This document shows, piece by piece, positions 20,691 to 31,121 of a DNA stretch of 64,000 nucleotides. The stretch spans positions 15,428,003-15,492,002 of the forward strand of contig JAJEKV010000030.1 in NCBI GenBank assembly GCA_021234155.1, read 5' to 3'. The position numbers were made by a program, and so were the translations under genes. A model generated the notes under the pieces. The model was not told the origin of the DNA and made no database searches. It saw nothing but the letters and a program-made list of their open reading frames with translations. The DNA comes from Isoetes taiwanensis. Taxonomy: Eukaryota > Streptophyta > Lycopodiopsida > Isoetales > Isoetaceae. Position 1 is the first letter of the stretch. Each line of letters starts with the position of its first letter.

Positions 20691-21203
20691 CGTGTTGGTG
20701 AACAGGCATATCACTTAGACTTGCCGCCCCGCTTGAAGATCCACAAGGTCTTCCACGTGAGTCTTCTGAAGCAACACACCCCTGACCCAGAGGAGGTTTT
20801 GGATACTCCAACCCTCCTCGAAATGACTGAAGAGCAGCAGGAAATAGTGCCTGAAGCTCTTCTTGATCGAGCTTACAAACAGACCAGAAGGACTCAAATG
20901 TTACAGTACTTGGTCAAGTGGAAACACTTACCAGTTGAGGATGCTACCTGGGTGATGAAGATTGATCTTGAGAAGCACTATCCGGACTTCATGCGAGAAT
21001 CTCAAGGCCGCACTATCAACGATGCTATCAACCCCGCTCCCGGCGGTAAGCTTGAAGGCTTCAATTGCCGAGAATCATATTCTAGAGGGGTAGATACATC
21101 GTATCTTATAATAATAACCGATGATGAGATCACCTCTGTGTTCTCTAGGACGTGGTGTATTGTTGATGTTGACATGACCGTGCATTGCTTGGAAAGCATC
21201 TAG
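20691..21203 (+). CDS. Integrase C-terminus with chromodomain
   Basis: The frame has the usual gypsy integrase tail (YHLDLPPRLKIHKVFHVSLL) followed by a chromodomain: VPEALLDRAYKQT, then LQYLVKWKHLPVEDATWV and a terminal helix (DLEKHYPDF). This matches the chromodomain pattern of Y-L-V/I-K-W-K-G-x-x-x-x-x-x-T-W-E. Two aromatic-cage positions are visible (Tyr of LQYLVKW, Trp of VKW); the Glu usual after T-W is Val. Chromodomains in this position bind modified histone H3 tails and bias where the element integrates. Confidence 0.88.
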   Translation, partial: RVGEQAYHLDLPPRLKIHKVFHVSLLKQHTPDPEEVLDTPTLLEMTEEQQEIVPEALLDRAYKQTRRTQMLQYLVKWKHLPVEDATWVMKIDLEKHYPDFMRESQGRTINDAINPAPGGKLEGFNCRESYSRGVDTSYLIIITDDEITSVFSRTWCIVDVDMTVHCLESI

Positions 21204-21708
21204 TGGATAGACTGCGTTCATTTCGGCTATACAAGGAACTAAACCATTCCTTATGCCGCAATGAACTGCAAGCCATAGACATGATAGGTTCCTTTCTAAA
21301 TAGATTTTCTTTTATTTATAAGGGGGTGGTCCCTTCAACCACAATCTAATTATATTATTAATATACTGGTATATTGACATGTGCAGGCCAGTGAGCAGCT
21401 CGTGATCTGCCATGTATAGAGGGTTGCTGATGACCCAAGCTTCTCGCATTCGTTTTTGTTTACATGTGTCACTTTTGTTATCCATGATGTTTTCAAATCA
21501 GACTTTCCTCTGATGATAAGTTTGTATAAGGCACTTTGGGTGCTTGCACCTTGATATTTTCAACTTCAATGTATTACTGTCCGAAATGCTATATTTTCAA
21601 CGTATTAATGTTATATTATTAACCTTAGTCTGATACTTTTCTAATTGAGTTCTTTACGTATATGGTATTCGATTAACTAACCCCAATGCTGAGGACAGCA
21701 TTATTTTT
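21204..21708 (+). other. Chromovirus 3' untranslated region
   Basis: AT-rich, no frame, between the chromodomain stop and the polypurine tract. Confidence 0.6.
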
Positions 21709-21721
21709 AAGGAGGGGAGAA
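21709..21721 (+). other. Chromovirus polypurine tract
   Basis: AAGGAGGGGAGAA directly abuts the TG of the 3' LTR at 21722. Confidence 0.85.
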
Positions 21722-23401
21722 TGTGACGTTCCACGTATTTCTACGGTCTACGTCACGTATTTATACGGGACACGTACAAATACACCGACACGTCACCCAT
21801 TAAAGGTACGCCACTAGGGGGTCCTATAACCTCAGGGGGTTACTCTAAAAAGGGATTAAATTAGCTATGCTAATTTAACACATTAAAGATAATAACCTAT
21901 AACTTAGGAAATTAAGGACTAAATAGGATTAATTAGACTATTTACTGTTTTGGGAAGGCGCCACCTGCCCCAATCGATTGGGGAGCATGGGGATTTCCAA
22001 ATTAGGTCATCAACCCTGATCCCTATCCCCTGTGTTGACTCCCTCAATTCGCCAAAGAAGGGAGGGAGGTGAGCCATCATCATACCTATCGAGGCGCCAC
22101 CATACCAAGTCGAACACGTGAAGCAAAAGCGGAACCCTCAACTCCCAAGAGATGGAAGCACCCCATGGTAGCGAGTCCGTCCCGCGGGAACTTCGGGTGG
22201 GTGGCTAGGATAGTCGTGAATTCTAGATAACGCCCTATTGGGCCTTGGTTGTGTTCGTTTCTCTGTTCTCTTTGTGTTTCAATCATAGGAACTAACCCTT
22301 GGTTGTAAAAGTAAGTTCTCTTTATATTCGATTACGGTTCTTGCTCACGAAAGGATGGATTGTTAGTTCTTTGTCTAGTCTTACTCTCGAAATGGGGGAT
22401 TACAGGGGGGTAGAGACCTCGAGCCATGTATTGTAGTATGCTCCTAGATAGTGCCCCTGTAGAGTCCCATTAATTGCGGCACTGTGCACAAGAGCCCACC
22501 GGGTCCTAGATGCTATGGGTGGCTTAGCACCGGACAAAGGAACACGGTGGTGAAGTGGGGGTGGGGTCTCTACACGAACATAAAGGCTCTGAGACTCCTA
22601 CGATTGGGCTAGGCCTAATAGCCGGCCCGGTGAGCTAAGCCCGGCCGGTGGTATGGGTCCGACACTCCCGGGTACAGAGGTGTGACCCGCATGGGGCATC
22701 CCGTACTTTGAGTAGATTTAGGGTGAGTAAGTCGGAATGCGGATGCGGGGGTCACCGATGCGGCGACGTATTCTCTAGCTCACCCATGGAACCGGCGTGA
22801 TTACGGAAGGGGACGCTTCCCCAGGCACGCCTCATCGGACCGAGGAGTCATGAACTGGAGTAGGCTCAAAAGGGTGATACCTTGAACCTGCGTCTCCGGG
22901 AAGGCTATAGCGGGAAGCCATAGCGTGAATTGACCCATCTCGCAAAGTGTGCCTGGGAGGGGCGGATGGAGTGGACAACCCTAGCCGATGTTCTATGCCA
23001 GCCAACGCCATGCCAAGACTCGGTCTGGCTGAACTCTTGAGTCCCAGGCCGTCGGTCGATCCTCACCGAGTCCGAGTAGGGGTAGAACACGGGGTTTGGC
23101 GTTTTCTTAGGTTTAGATGCATATTCTATGCCGTTGGTATTTGGATGGATGCGCCACCCTTCGTGGTGGTTATTTATATATATTTGTGCTGTGTGCTAAC
23201 CCTTGTATTCATGCTTCCGCGACGTAGGAGTCCCATTGAAGGCGTGGGCCGAATGACCCCTTCGTGTCCTTCTTTCGGGCATCATTTCATAGATGGCCCG
23301 AAATAGACGGAGGGCCCTGCTCATGGTGAGATGATTGCCATGGGAGGGGAAAGTCCCCGTATGTATACGGCCGGGGTCGTATATATTCAGGGAGCGTCAC
23401 A
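21722..23401 (+). repeat. Chromovirus 3' LTR
   Basis: 1680 bp from TGTGACG to CGTCACA. Near-identical to the 5' LTR, with differences concentrated around CAG, CTG and CGG triplets rather than spread as C-to-T transitions. Confidence 0.92.
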
Positions 23402-23406
23402 CCTGT

Positions 23407-24470
23407 TGCCCTGTCTCATAGTTGTTGCATGCCCAAAAAGTACTTTAAAGGCCCCAAATCAGTCATATGGAACCTTTGTGTGAGGGAGTTCTTGGTCTGA
23501 GCCATGAGTAACTTTGAATTAGATGCCAAGATAAGGTCATCTACATAGAGTACCACAATTATGATCTCTGATCCAATACGTTTGGAGTTGATATTCCAAT
23601 ATGCATCACTGCGCTCAAACCCTTGGGCAGTGAAGAAGGCATATATGGTTTTATACCAAAGCTTGGGAGACTGTCGTAAGCCATATATGGCTTTGTTGAG
23701 TTTGCAAACCTTGGCAGCATTGTTTGGTTTAACAAATCCTGGTGGTTGCTTCAAATAGACTTCCTCGTCAATGACGGACTTCACATCCATTTGCTGCAAA
23801 TCTAAATCAAGAGCTGCAGCCAATGCCAGCACAACACAAACAGAGGTAAGACGAGCAACAGGGGCAAACGTTTTCTGGTAGTCAACACCTGCAGTTTGCG
23901 AGCAGCCCCTAGCTACCGGTCGAGCTTTGTACCTAGTAATCACATTATTCTCATCAAATTTTAACTTGTAAATCCACTTACAAGTTATTGCTCGCCTTCC
24001 AATTGGCAGATCACAAAGATCCCAAGTGTAATTGTCAATCAGGGATGCGTACTCCTCCTCCATGGCTTGCAGCCACAAGTTTTTGTCTGAGCTTTTCATT
24101 GCCTCCATGTATGAGCTGGGTCCTTCCTCAGAAGCATTACTATGCAGGGTCAGATATGCTGCTCCCTTTTGACTCCTACTGTTGAGATAGTCCTGCATTC
24201 TCTCATTAGGCATTTTAGGCCTGGAAGATCTCCTCGGCTCCAAGGACACAGCTGCATCAACATCCCCTTCAGTATCTCCCTCCTCACCTGCAAATTCTAG
24301 TTCTGAAGGGACGTGAAGATCATCACGTAGAGTGTTTGAGATGTCCATTTCATTGTCACTGTCAGAGTCACTGGAGTCTGCAGTGTTTTCAGCAGGCTCT
24401 TGATCAAATGGATCAAATTCAGGCGGGTTCTGGAACTGGCCAATGCTAAAGTCTTGTTCTTAAAAAACAA
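23407..24470 (-). pseudogene. Copia reverse transcriptase
   Basis: The 23416-24348 frame reads as copia RT: WKWIYKLK-type (TCKWIYKLKFDE), YKARPVARG, TFAPVARLTS, LQQMDVKSV, EEVYLKQPPGF, KAIYGLRQSPKLWY, VVLYVDDL and TDLGPLKYFLGM. The normal block between MDVKS and EEVY (AFLNGxLD) is shortened here by about five residues, an internal deletion. The frame is cut by the chromovirus at 23407 and continues at 10102. Confidence 0.9.
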
Positions 24471-25664
24471 CACTTCTTCGAACCATTCTCCTTGTGGCAG
24501 GAACATATAGTTTGTAGCCTTTACTGGTGTCTCCATATCCTATAAACATATAAGGGACTGCTCTGGCAGAAGTTTTGCCTCCCCTCCTTTCTTCTTTGGA
24601 TACACGTGCATAAGCTGTGCACCCAAGAATTTTGAAGTCTTTTACATTAGGCTTGTGGCCAGTCCAAATGGTTTCTGGTACTCCATCAGGGCGAGCTTTA
24701 GTGGGAACCCTATTAAGAATGTAAGCAGTGGTGTGAATGGCCTCTGCCCAAAACTTATGATCAATTCCTTTTGACAGCAGCATGGACCTTGCACAATCAA
24801 GCACGGTTCTATTTTTGAGCTCCACAACACCATTCTGTTGATGTTCATGGGTGATTGACGTCGCATGACGTATGCCAAAGCTCATTAGAAATTCAGAAAA
24901 CTCATCACTTGTGAATTCGCCTCCCTGATCTGTTCTTAATGTCTTTATAGTCTTGTTAGTGAAGTTTTCAACCAACAATTTCCACTATTTAAAATACTCA
25001 AAGGAGTCTGATTTGAATACCATAAAGTACATCCAATTTTCCTGGAAAAATCATCAATGAGCAACAGAAAATACCTTGAGCCATCACGAGCTGGACCCCA
25101 TAGATCCATGTGTACAAGCTCGAAGGGGTGATTTGCTATAGTGCCCTTGCTTTTGTGGTATGGTTTTCTGCTGAGTTTTCCCAAAGCGCAGCCCTCACAA
25201 ACTCCTGCAGGTGCCTGGATCTTTGGTAGAACATGCACAAACTTTTGCTCCCTCATTTTCTTTAAGAACTGAAAAATGGCATGTCCTAGTCTCTCGTGCC
25301 AAATTTGGTGCTCATTTGTTGAGGCAACACTTAATGCAGTGGACTGTTTCGTGTACCAGCTCAGTTTGTAAAAGCCTCCATCTCGTTCTCCTTTAGCTAG
25401 TACATGGTGTTGCTTGTCACTCACTACGCATTGTCTATTGCCAAAAGTAGCAAATAGATTAGCATCATCCATTTTTGAAATAGAAATGAGGTTTGCCTCT
25501 AGATCTGGCACAAACAAGGTGTTCTTGAGCTGTACATTCCCTATTGGTAGCTTTAGAACCACAACATCGACATCTCGAATATTCAACTTCCCCTTACCAA
25601 TTTTGACTTGCTTGTTCCCAGCCAGCAGCTCCAATTGTCTTAACAATTTCTTGTTGCCAGTCAT
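24471..25664 (-). pseudogene. Copia integrase
   Basis: Contains the pre-integrase zinc domain (HERLGHA...CEGCALGK), the core starting MDLWGPA, DDFSRK, TDQGGEFTSDEF, the G-I-x-H match GIRHATS, the HQQNGVVEL match to P-Q-Q-N-G-V-x-E, and the C-terminal FKILGCTAY / GYGDTSKGYKLY segment. It is split over two frames (24460-24978 and 24945-25664). Confidence 0.9.
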
Positions 25665-25740
25665 GTGTGATCACTGGCACCTGAGTCTAAGTACCAGGTT
25701 CCTTGTCCCATTTCAGCAAGCAAACCCATGGAATTTAGCA
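25665..25740 (-). pseudogene. Copia protease active-site remnant
   Basis: Minus-strand WYLDSGASDH, the copia aspartic protease signature, lies at about 25669-25700 and changes frame before joining MTGNKK at the start of the next open frame. Confidence 0.75.
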
Positions 25741-25950
25741 CTTATGGACTGCAACAAGCTTCAGCTCTATCCATAGTTGCAGGGACTATCATATGTATTA
25801 TTAAACATATGACATGTTTCAGATAATACCAAATGCTTTCAAGAGTACATGACACCTTACTTCTAAATGAGTGCTTTCCTTGTGAGATAGCCACAAAGGC
25901 TCTGGCCACAGACATGAATGAGTCACTACTGCAGCTTTGGTCAGAATCCT

Positions 25951-26874
25951 CTATGTCACTTGCCTTTGAGGCTTTGTGACTATGGGCATGAGTCTTCTTT
26001 TTCTTACATCCTCCTTCTCATTTGCTTTGGTTTTTCTTCTCCTTCTGTCAGGCTCTGGGCAGTCTTTAGCCAAGTGTCCATGTTTACCACAGTTAAAGCA
26101 CTTCCTAGTTTCTCCACCATCTTGTCTTCCTAAGAGTGCTTGCCCTTCTTTGTTTCCCCCTTTCTTGGATCCTAATTGGTTTGTTTCCTCCATTAGTATC
26201 TGTTGATAGGCCCACTCCAGCTCTACATGTTCACATGAACCAATAAGATTCTTGACATTATTATAACTAGCAGATAAACCAAGCAACATGGCCCCAACTA
26301 CCAGATCATTATCAATTCCCTTCTCCATGCCTCGAAGTTGCAGTGCTGCAACCTTTATTCTGGAGATAAAGTCTTCTACAGATGCTCATTCTTTCATCTT
26401 AGTGGTGAAGATGGTAGAATAGAGATTAGCCTGCTGTGAAAAATGCTTCTTCTTATGAGTGAGCACAAGCTGCTTCCACGCATCTTTTGCACTATCTGCA
26501 GCTTCAACTTGAGCAATTTGAGTGTCATCAAGATACTTCATGATCTTGTTTCGAGCTTCCCAATCTCGCTGCATCCATTTCAACAGTGGTTGCTTATCAG
26601 CCTCACTCCCTTTGAGACCTACATCTGTTGCTATTAGTTCACCCTTGCTCTCAACCTGTAGTGAAGTTCCTCCTTTCACTATTTGAGCAGGAGCTTGGCT
26701 TTTTTGAGGATGTGAGACGGGCACTGGTCTTGGCTCGTCTCCAGAGATTATGTGCCATAATCCCTCCTCAACCAATTTTCCCCTGACCTTGATGAACCAA
26801 TAGAATGCATTACTGTGGGATAGCTTTTCAATCTTGCCCATTTCATCATGCACAGAGCAGTAGCAGCAATTCAC
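25951..26874 (-). pseudogene. Copia gag
   Basis: Two frames (26386-26874, 25951-26328) make a copia gag. It has the capsid-type helix block WMQRDWEARNKIMKYLDD...AKDAWKQL, then GLSASYNNVKNLI, then the CCHC zinc knuckle CFNCGKHGHLAKDCPE and a basic tail. One frame change near 26340-26380 separates the halves. Confidence 0.88.
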
Positions 26875-26896
26875 AAAACACTAAGGTAATCGGGCT

Positions 26897-26908
26897 GCTC
26901 TGATACCA
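26897..26908 (-). other. Copia primer-binding site
   Basis: Minus-strand TGGTATCAGAGC, the classic initiator-Met-tRNA PBS of plant copia elements, immediately follows the 5' LTR. Confidence 0.9.
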
Positions 26909-27114
26909 TGATAAAAGACGAAAAGCATTGCACAGCAAGATCTTGTTCTATTATCAAAGTGCCTCCCTTATATATGAGATGGCGGTGCTGCATTAAAAAA
27001 CATGCAACCGCCATACCTAATTCCAGAAGGAGATCAACAAAAGGTGGTAAAACTAAAGCAACGTAAACTGAACTGCCAAGTCATCTCTTGCTTAAAATAC
27101 CTCAATATCCAATA
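26909..27114 (-). repeat. Copia 5' LTR
   Basis: 206 bp, nearly identical to 7359-7576 apart from small indels. Its plus-strand left end is TG, next to the PBS. Confidence 0.88.
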
Positions 27115-27209
27115 TTGGTCAACGATGAAAGTACTGGTAATAAAAGTAAACATGATAACTTAAGGTAACTTACCGATTCCTGTCTTTCAACGGCAAGAAG
27201 ATAAGAAAG

Positions 27210-28115
27210 GATAATTTTAGAGCCATTCTATGCGCTTTAGGTGCTAATTCCGATGGAGGTATAAGCCTCTTTGTCTTCATTCTCTGATTTGCTCCTCACC
27301 ATCATGGAATATGTGGAATATGATTTGCTCAACGAAGAAAGTGCTTATTGTGATGTGAAGTCTAAGGTAGAGATGGAAAGTATCGTATCCACACTTCTTC
27401 ATCCCTGTTGCAAACTCCGGGAGCTTGAGCTTGAGCTTGAGCTTATATTTGGTTATGATATGGATGGAGCGGAAGTTGCAAGAATACTTGCCACGGCCAT
27501 TCAAAGCCCCATTGCAAACTCCGGGAGCTTAAGCTTGAGCTATCTGTTTCAATGGATGATCTGGATAGAGCAGAAGCTGCAGAAATGATTGCCACGGCCA
27601 TTGAGAGTGAGAAATGCAATCTCCACAGCTTGAATTTGCATAATTGGGGCAGCTTGGATTGGGGATATTTCCAAGTTGCTGGGTGCCTGGCTAAATCCCT
27701 TGAAAGCCCCAATTGCCATTTGGAGAGTTTTGGTCTGATATATAGTCATTTAAGATCAGAAGGCACCAAGAGCCTGGCTGAAGCCCTTCAAAGCCCCAAT
27801 TGCCATTTGAAGACGTTGGATCTGCAAGGAAATAAGATAGGATCAGATGGCATCAAGAGCCTGAGTAAAGCCCTTCAAAGCCCCAATTGCCATTTGAAGA
27901 CTTTGGCTCTGGGATTTAATTGGATAAGATCAGACGGCATCAAGAGCCTGGTCAAAGCCCTTGAAAGCGAGAATTGCCATCTGATGAGCTTGGATTTGTG
28001 GGATAATACTGTAGGAATGAGCGGCGTTGAGGCCCTGGCAAAGTTTCTTGAAAGGAAAAGTTGTCGTTTTGAATTCTTGGATCTAAGACGGAACAAAGAC
28101 GACATACAATGGTGA
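27210..28115 (+). pseudogene. Ribonuclease-inhibitor-type LRR gene fragment
   Basis: About seven leucine-rich repeats of ~28 residues. Several repeat units carry near-identical words (ALQSPNCHLKTL, SDGIKSL), the pattern of ribonuclease-inhibitor/NLRC3-like LRR proteins. The first ATG that keeps the frame is at 27304. The repeats then shift frame near 27510, where one base appears missing from the repeated GCCCCAATTGC word, and continue to a stop at 28113-28115. No NB-ARC, kinase or membrane segment is visible. The copia element lies just upstream and may have separated it from its 5' part. It could be a decayed gene or a live one with a sequence error. Confidence 0.6.
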
Positions 28116-28150
28116 TGAAACCCGATACAGAAATTAAAAAAAAAAAAGGG

Positions 28151-28248
28151 GGTAAGAAGCATGCCAGAAAGAGATAAGTTGAGAAGATAAAAAAAGATAA
28201 TTCTAGCAAAGATAGAGAAATGCCAATCTAGGCACTTTTGCTAGGTGC
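28151..28248 (+). repeat. Dispersed ~100-bp repeat, copy 1
   Basis: Shares GGTAAGAAGCATGC, AGAAAGAGATAA, TCTAGCAAAGATAGAGAAAT and GCCAATCTAGGC with 63087-63187 in the same orientation, about 35 kb away. Identity of the element is unknown. Confidence 0.75.
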
Positions 28249-30387
28249 TTAATTAGTGTTAAATATTTCTGAAGTAGAATAGCAATGTCTGTTAAAAAAT
28301 AAAAAGGAAAGATAAATGTCTCCTGGTCAAAAATTCAAGCATGTATTTAATAATTGATCTGTGTTTATTAGAAGAAAACAGGCACCTGTGAGTGTGGGTG
28401 GAAAGGGACATGTGGATATCTTTTGTTATGCAAATTACCGATTGAAAACGTGAAATATCCGTTGATGAACTGCAGAGTTGAGTCATCTGCAAATCCGACT
28501 TCATCGGCTTTGTTGGTGAAGTTGAAGAAGGGGTTCACCTCCCCAACGAGCCCATTACGTGTGATAAATGGGCGAGCCCATTTATCTGGCGTAATGGGAG
28601 AGCAGGGCAAGATTATCAGCATCCAGACCAAGATATGAGCATCCAAACCTGAATCCGAAGCTACAATCAGCTGGTTCTGGCATATCACAAGTCTGCAACA
28701 GACGTTCAAGATTGATTTGATCCAAAAGCCTGTCGGTTAAGATATAATAGTGCTGTAGTTTGAGCATACAATGGTGATAAACTAGATACAGAAATTAAAC
28801 AAGGTGCTGCGCACAGAGGGTTGCCCTCCATGGCCGGAGGATGAAGTGGTTTAAATCATAGTTCTCTCTTAATATGCCTTTAGAATTGGCAAAACAAGGT
28901 GCTATCATTTTTAAGTGGCACGTTGCTTGGATGCGCAAGAGTTGTAAATGAATTTGCTTCGTTGTATCTTAATATGGCCAGGGCTGGTGTTTTATGCATC
29001 CTTGCTCTTGACGATCTTTCATAAAGTGAGCAGTTATTAGGTAAGTTGTTGTCTGTGCTAGAGACAACAACTTACCTAATAACCAGAAACCACATAATTT
29101 AGGAACCATGTAATTTTATATAAAGACTATTGAGAATGTGCATCTCATTCAACGGCCGAGATGAGCCAAGATGGATGGCTAAGATTACGATCTAGGTCCT
29201 GTCATCCCATTGGCTGTCTAATTCCTATGTTTTTCTGCCTACTCTTGCTCGTATGCCCTGTGCTCCAGCTATGGAGCTGTGTTTCGTATCTGCTCTAGCT
29301 ATGGCAATGGTGCTGCACTGTATTGAGGTCAGAACATGGCTTCCCAAATCCGATGAAGCATGAAGGAACTTGCCGTAAGATCCAGTCACGCATGAAGGTT
29401 AATTCATGGAACTTACCCTGTTTCAACCCTGTTTCAGCGATGACTACAGCGATAGCAAATTCGGCAGTCATTTTTTGTATTTATTTGTTCTTAGAAGCAT
29501 GAACCGCTTGCCCTCAAAATGACCGGATTAGGAAATGCATAATCAAATGCTCTTTTAGCAAAGGAAAAGATAGTTGTACTGAAATTTATCCCGCCCATAT
29601 TGGATGGATAATTTGAATTCAAGTTTATATTACCTTTAAACTTGTAGGCTAGCGGGCCTGTGAACTCAAAATTCTCTAACATTTAATTTATTTTTCATGT
29701 TAATGAAACTTGTGCATAAGAGCAAGAGATGCGAGGATAACCTTGAGGTAAAGATGTAGACCGCTAACTAGGAAGCTTTGTGGTGCTATAGCTCCAATGA
29801 TTTAGATATGCAATGAGGCCAAAAATGCCATTTATATTCCAAATCTTTGCAAGAACAGATGCATGGCCAGAAATGCCATTTATACTGCCAAATGTTCGCA
29901 AGAATAGATGCATAAGGGCAATTTGCAGATAGCATGCAGGAAGGCAAGCATGCAAACGTTGGTAGGTGCATGTGAATGCAAAAGATGAAATCGATAGAAG
30001 GAAACGCCGTAGCCGGAGCTCGAGCTTGCTTCAAAAATCATGTAACTCGTCTGTTCAAAGTATGGCCATGGCGCATCTGGTAAAAAGCAAAAAGCGGGAA
30101 TTTTCTGTGGTGGCAGGCTCTAGCTAATTGGCACAGGTTGAGTGGTACAAGTAATTATGCCATGAACAGACGCCTAAGATTCTAATGACCATTGCCGTCT
30201 TTTTGGTGATAACGATGGTTAGGCTTCCTCAAGGGTCACATTATTTGATTTAGTTTCCTAGCCTACCCTTTGCAATATTAGTTTCCATTGTATAAGCAAG
30301 TTGGAGTAAGAAGCATATTTTAGATAACTTATCTAGATACCAGTTCATGGATGTTACCTCTTTCATAGTTGCAAGAATAAAGCTATC
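28249..30387. other. Non-coding region with one perfect hairpin
   Basis: No gene I can support. A minus-strand open frame at 29491-29682 reads protein-like, with a GTAATA donor after FTGPLAYKFKG, but I recognise no family. The hairpin is listed separately. The LINE target duplicate is at 30376-30387. Confidence 0.4.
29033..29083. repeat. Perfect inverted repeat, 22-bp arms and 7-base loop
   Basis: The left arm 29033-29054 and right arm 29062-29083 are exact reverse complements; the loop is GTGCTAG. Possible origins are a very short MITE remnant or a small-RNA hairpin. Confidence 0.9.
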
Positions 30388-30609
30388 GATTTATGGTGTG
30401 GAAACTGCATTCCAATAGGGAAATGGGGGGAGCGCCTAAAATCTTGGAAATTTTGTCGTTTGCCTCTCTTTTCAGTTTAAACTATTTTCTTGGCAGAATT
30501 TGCTGAAAACTTGCTCGATCCTGCCTGCTTGACACCCGATTTCTCTCTTCAGGGTGCTAGCCTTGTAGGGGCTAGCAATTAATTTGATTGAGGATGCAAA
30601 GATCTACAC

Positions 30610-30930
30610 ATGGATACTAGAATCTTTGCTATTTTGAAGCAGGGAGACAGGTTAATTTGTGGTTTTCTCATTGGAAGGCCTTCAGATCTGTGGAATTCTT
30701 TGATTCACAGGAGTATTTTTCCTCATAATTCTTTTCATCCTGAGTGCTCATTTGTACCGGGGTGTGAGGAATTTGCGATTCAAATTATCGACTCTTGGCT
30801 TGAAGAATTTCTAGGAACTAAGAATACTGAGGCCACTGCCATTGTAAGAGCCTATAGCGAAGAGTTTGACTCCAAAATCACAATTAAGCTATTTTCTGAA
30901 ATAGAATTGGGGGATTTTGCAAGCAATTGA
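30610..30930 (+). CDS. Small frame in the LINE 5' region, unknown
   Basis: Encodes 106 residues (starts MDTRIFAILKQGDRL) ahead of ORF1. It is leucine-, phenylalanine- and aspartate-rich with no recognised domain. Plant L1 5' UTRs are not usually coding, so this may be chance or a remnant. Confidence 0.3.
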   Translation: MDTRIFAILKQGDRLICGFLIGRPSDLWNSLIHRSIFPHNSFHPECSFVPGCEEFAIQIIDSWLEEFLGTKNTEATAIVRAYSEEFDSKITIKLFSEIELGDFASN

Positions 30931-31121
30931 CTCAATTTTCCGATGCCTTCTTTGGTAATTTTGACTTTGAGGAGTAATCTTGATCTTCTTCTTCTTGATC
31001 TTCTTTCTTGTTGATAGGATCCTCTCTCAATTCATCCTTCCTTTCCTTTTTGGTAAAATTTCATTGTTCCTTCTATTCTGCTTTTTCCCAATTTGCCTTT
31101 GTTGTTTTCTCCTGCTCGCCT

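Larger units (their letters stand above)
10103..23401 (+). mobile_element. Full-length Ty3/gypsy chromovirus with an accessory region carrying a histone H3-like domain
   Basis: A 13.3-kb element with LTRs of about 1.67 kb, TGTGACG/CGTCACA termini, a perfect 5-bp target duplication CCTGT (10098-10102 and 23402-23406), an initiator-tRNA-Met-type PBS and a polypurine tract. Pol has protease, RT, RNase H, integrase and a C-terminal chromodomain, which defines a chromovirus. Unusually, about 4.5 kb of extra coding-like sequence lies between PBS and gag, including a histone H3 fold. It is inserted in the RT/RNase H region of the copia element. Chromoviruses are usually 5-9 kb; the extra length comes from this region and the long LTRs. 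Several pol and gag frames are shifted in this sequence. Confidence 0.93.
7359..27114 (-). mobile_element. Ty1/copia LTR retrotransposon, split by two later insertions
   Basis: A complete minus-strand copia element. Its LTRs are 7359-7576 (3') and 26909-27114 (5'). The internal order on the minus strand is PBS, gag with a CCHC knuckle, protease (LDSGASDH), integrase, reverse transcriptase (YVDD) and RNase H, which is copia order. Subtracting the inserted chromovirus and solo LTR with their target duplicates leaves about 4.9 kb, normal for copia. Flanking 5-mers TTGGC (7354-7358) and TTGGT (27115-27119) look like a target duplication with one mismatch. Frames are broken in several places, so it is probably inactive, though some breaks may be sequence errors. 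Confidence 0.9.
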
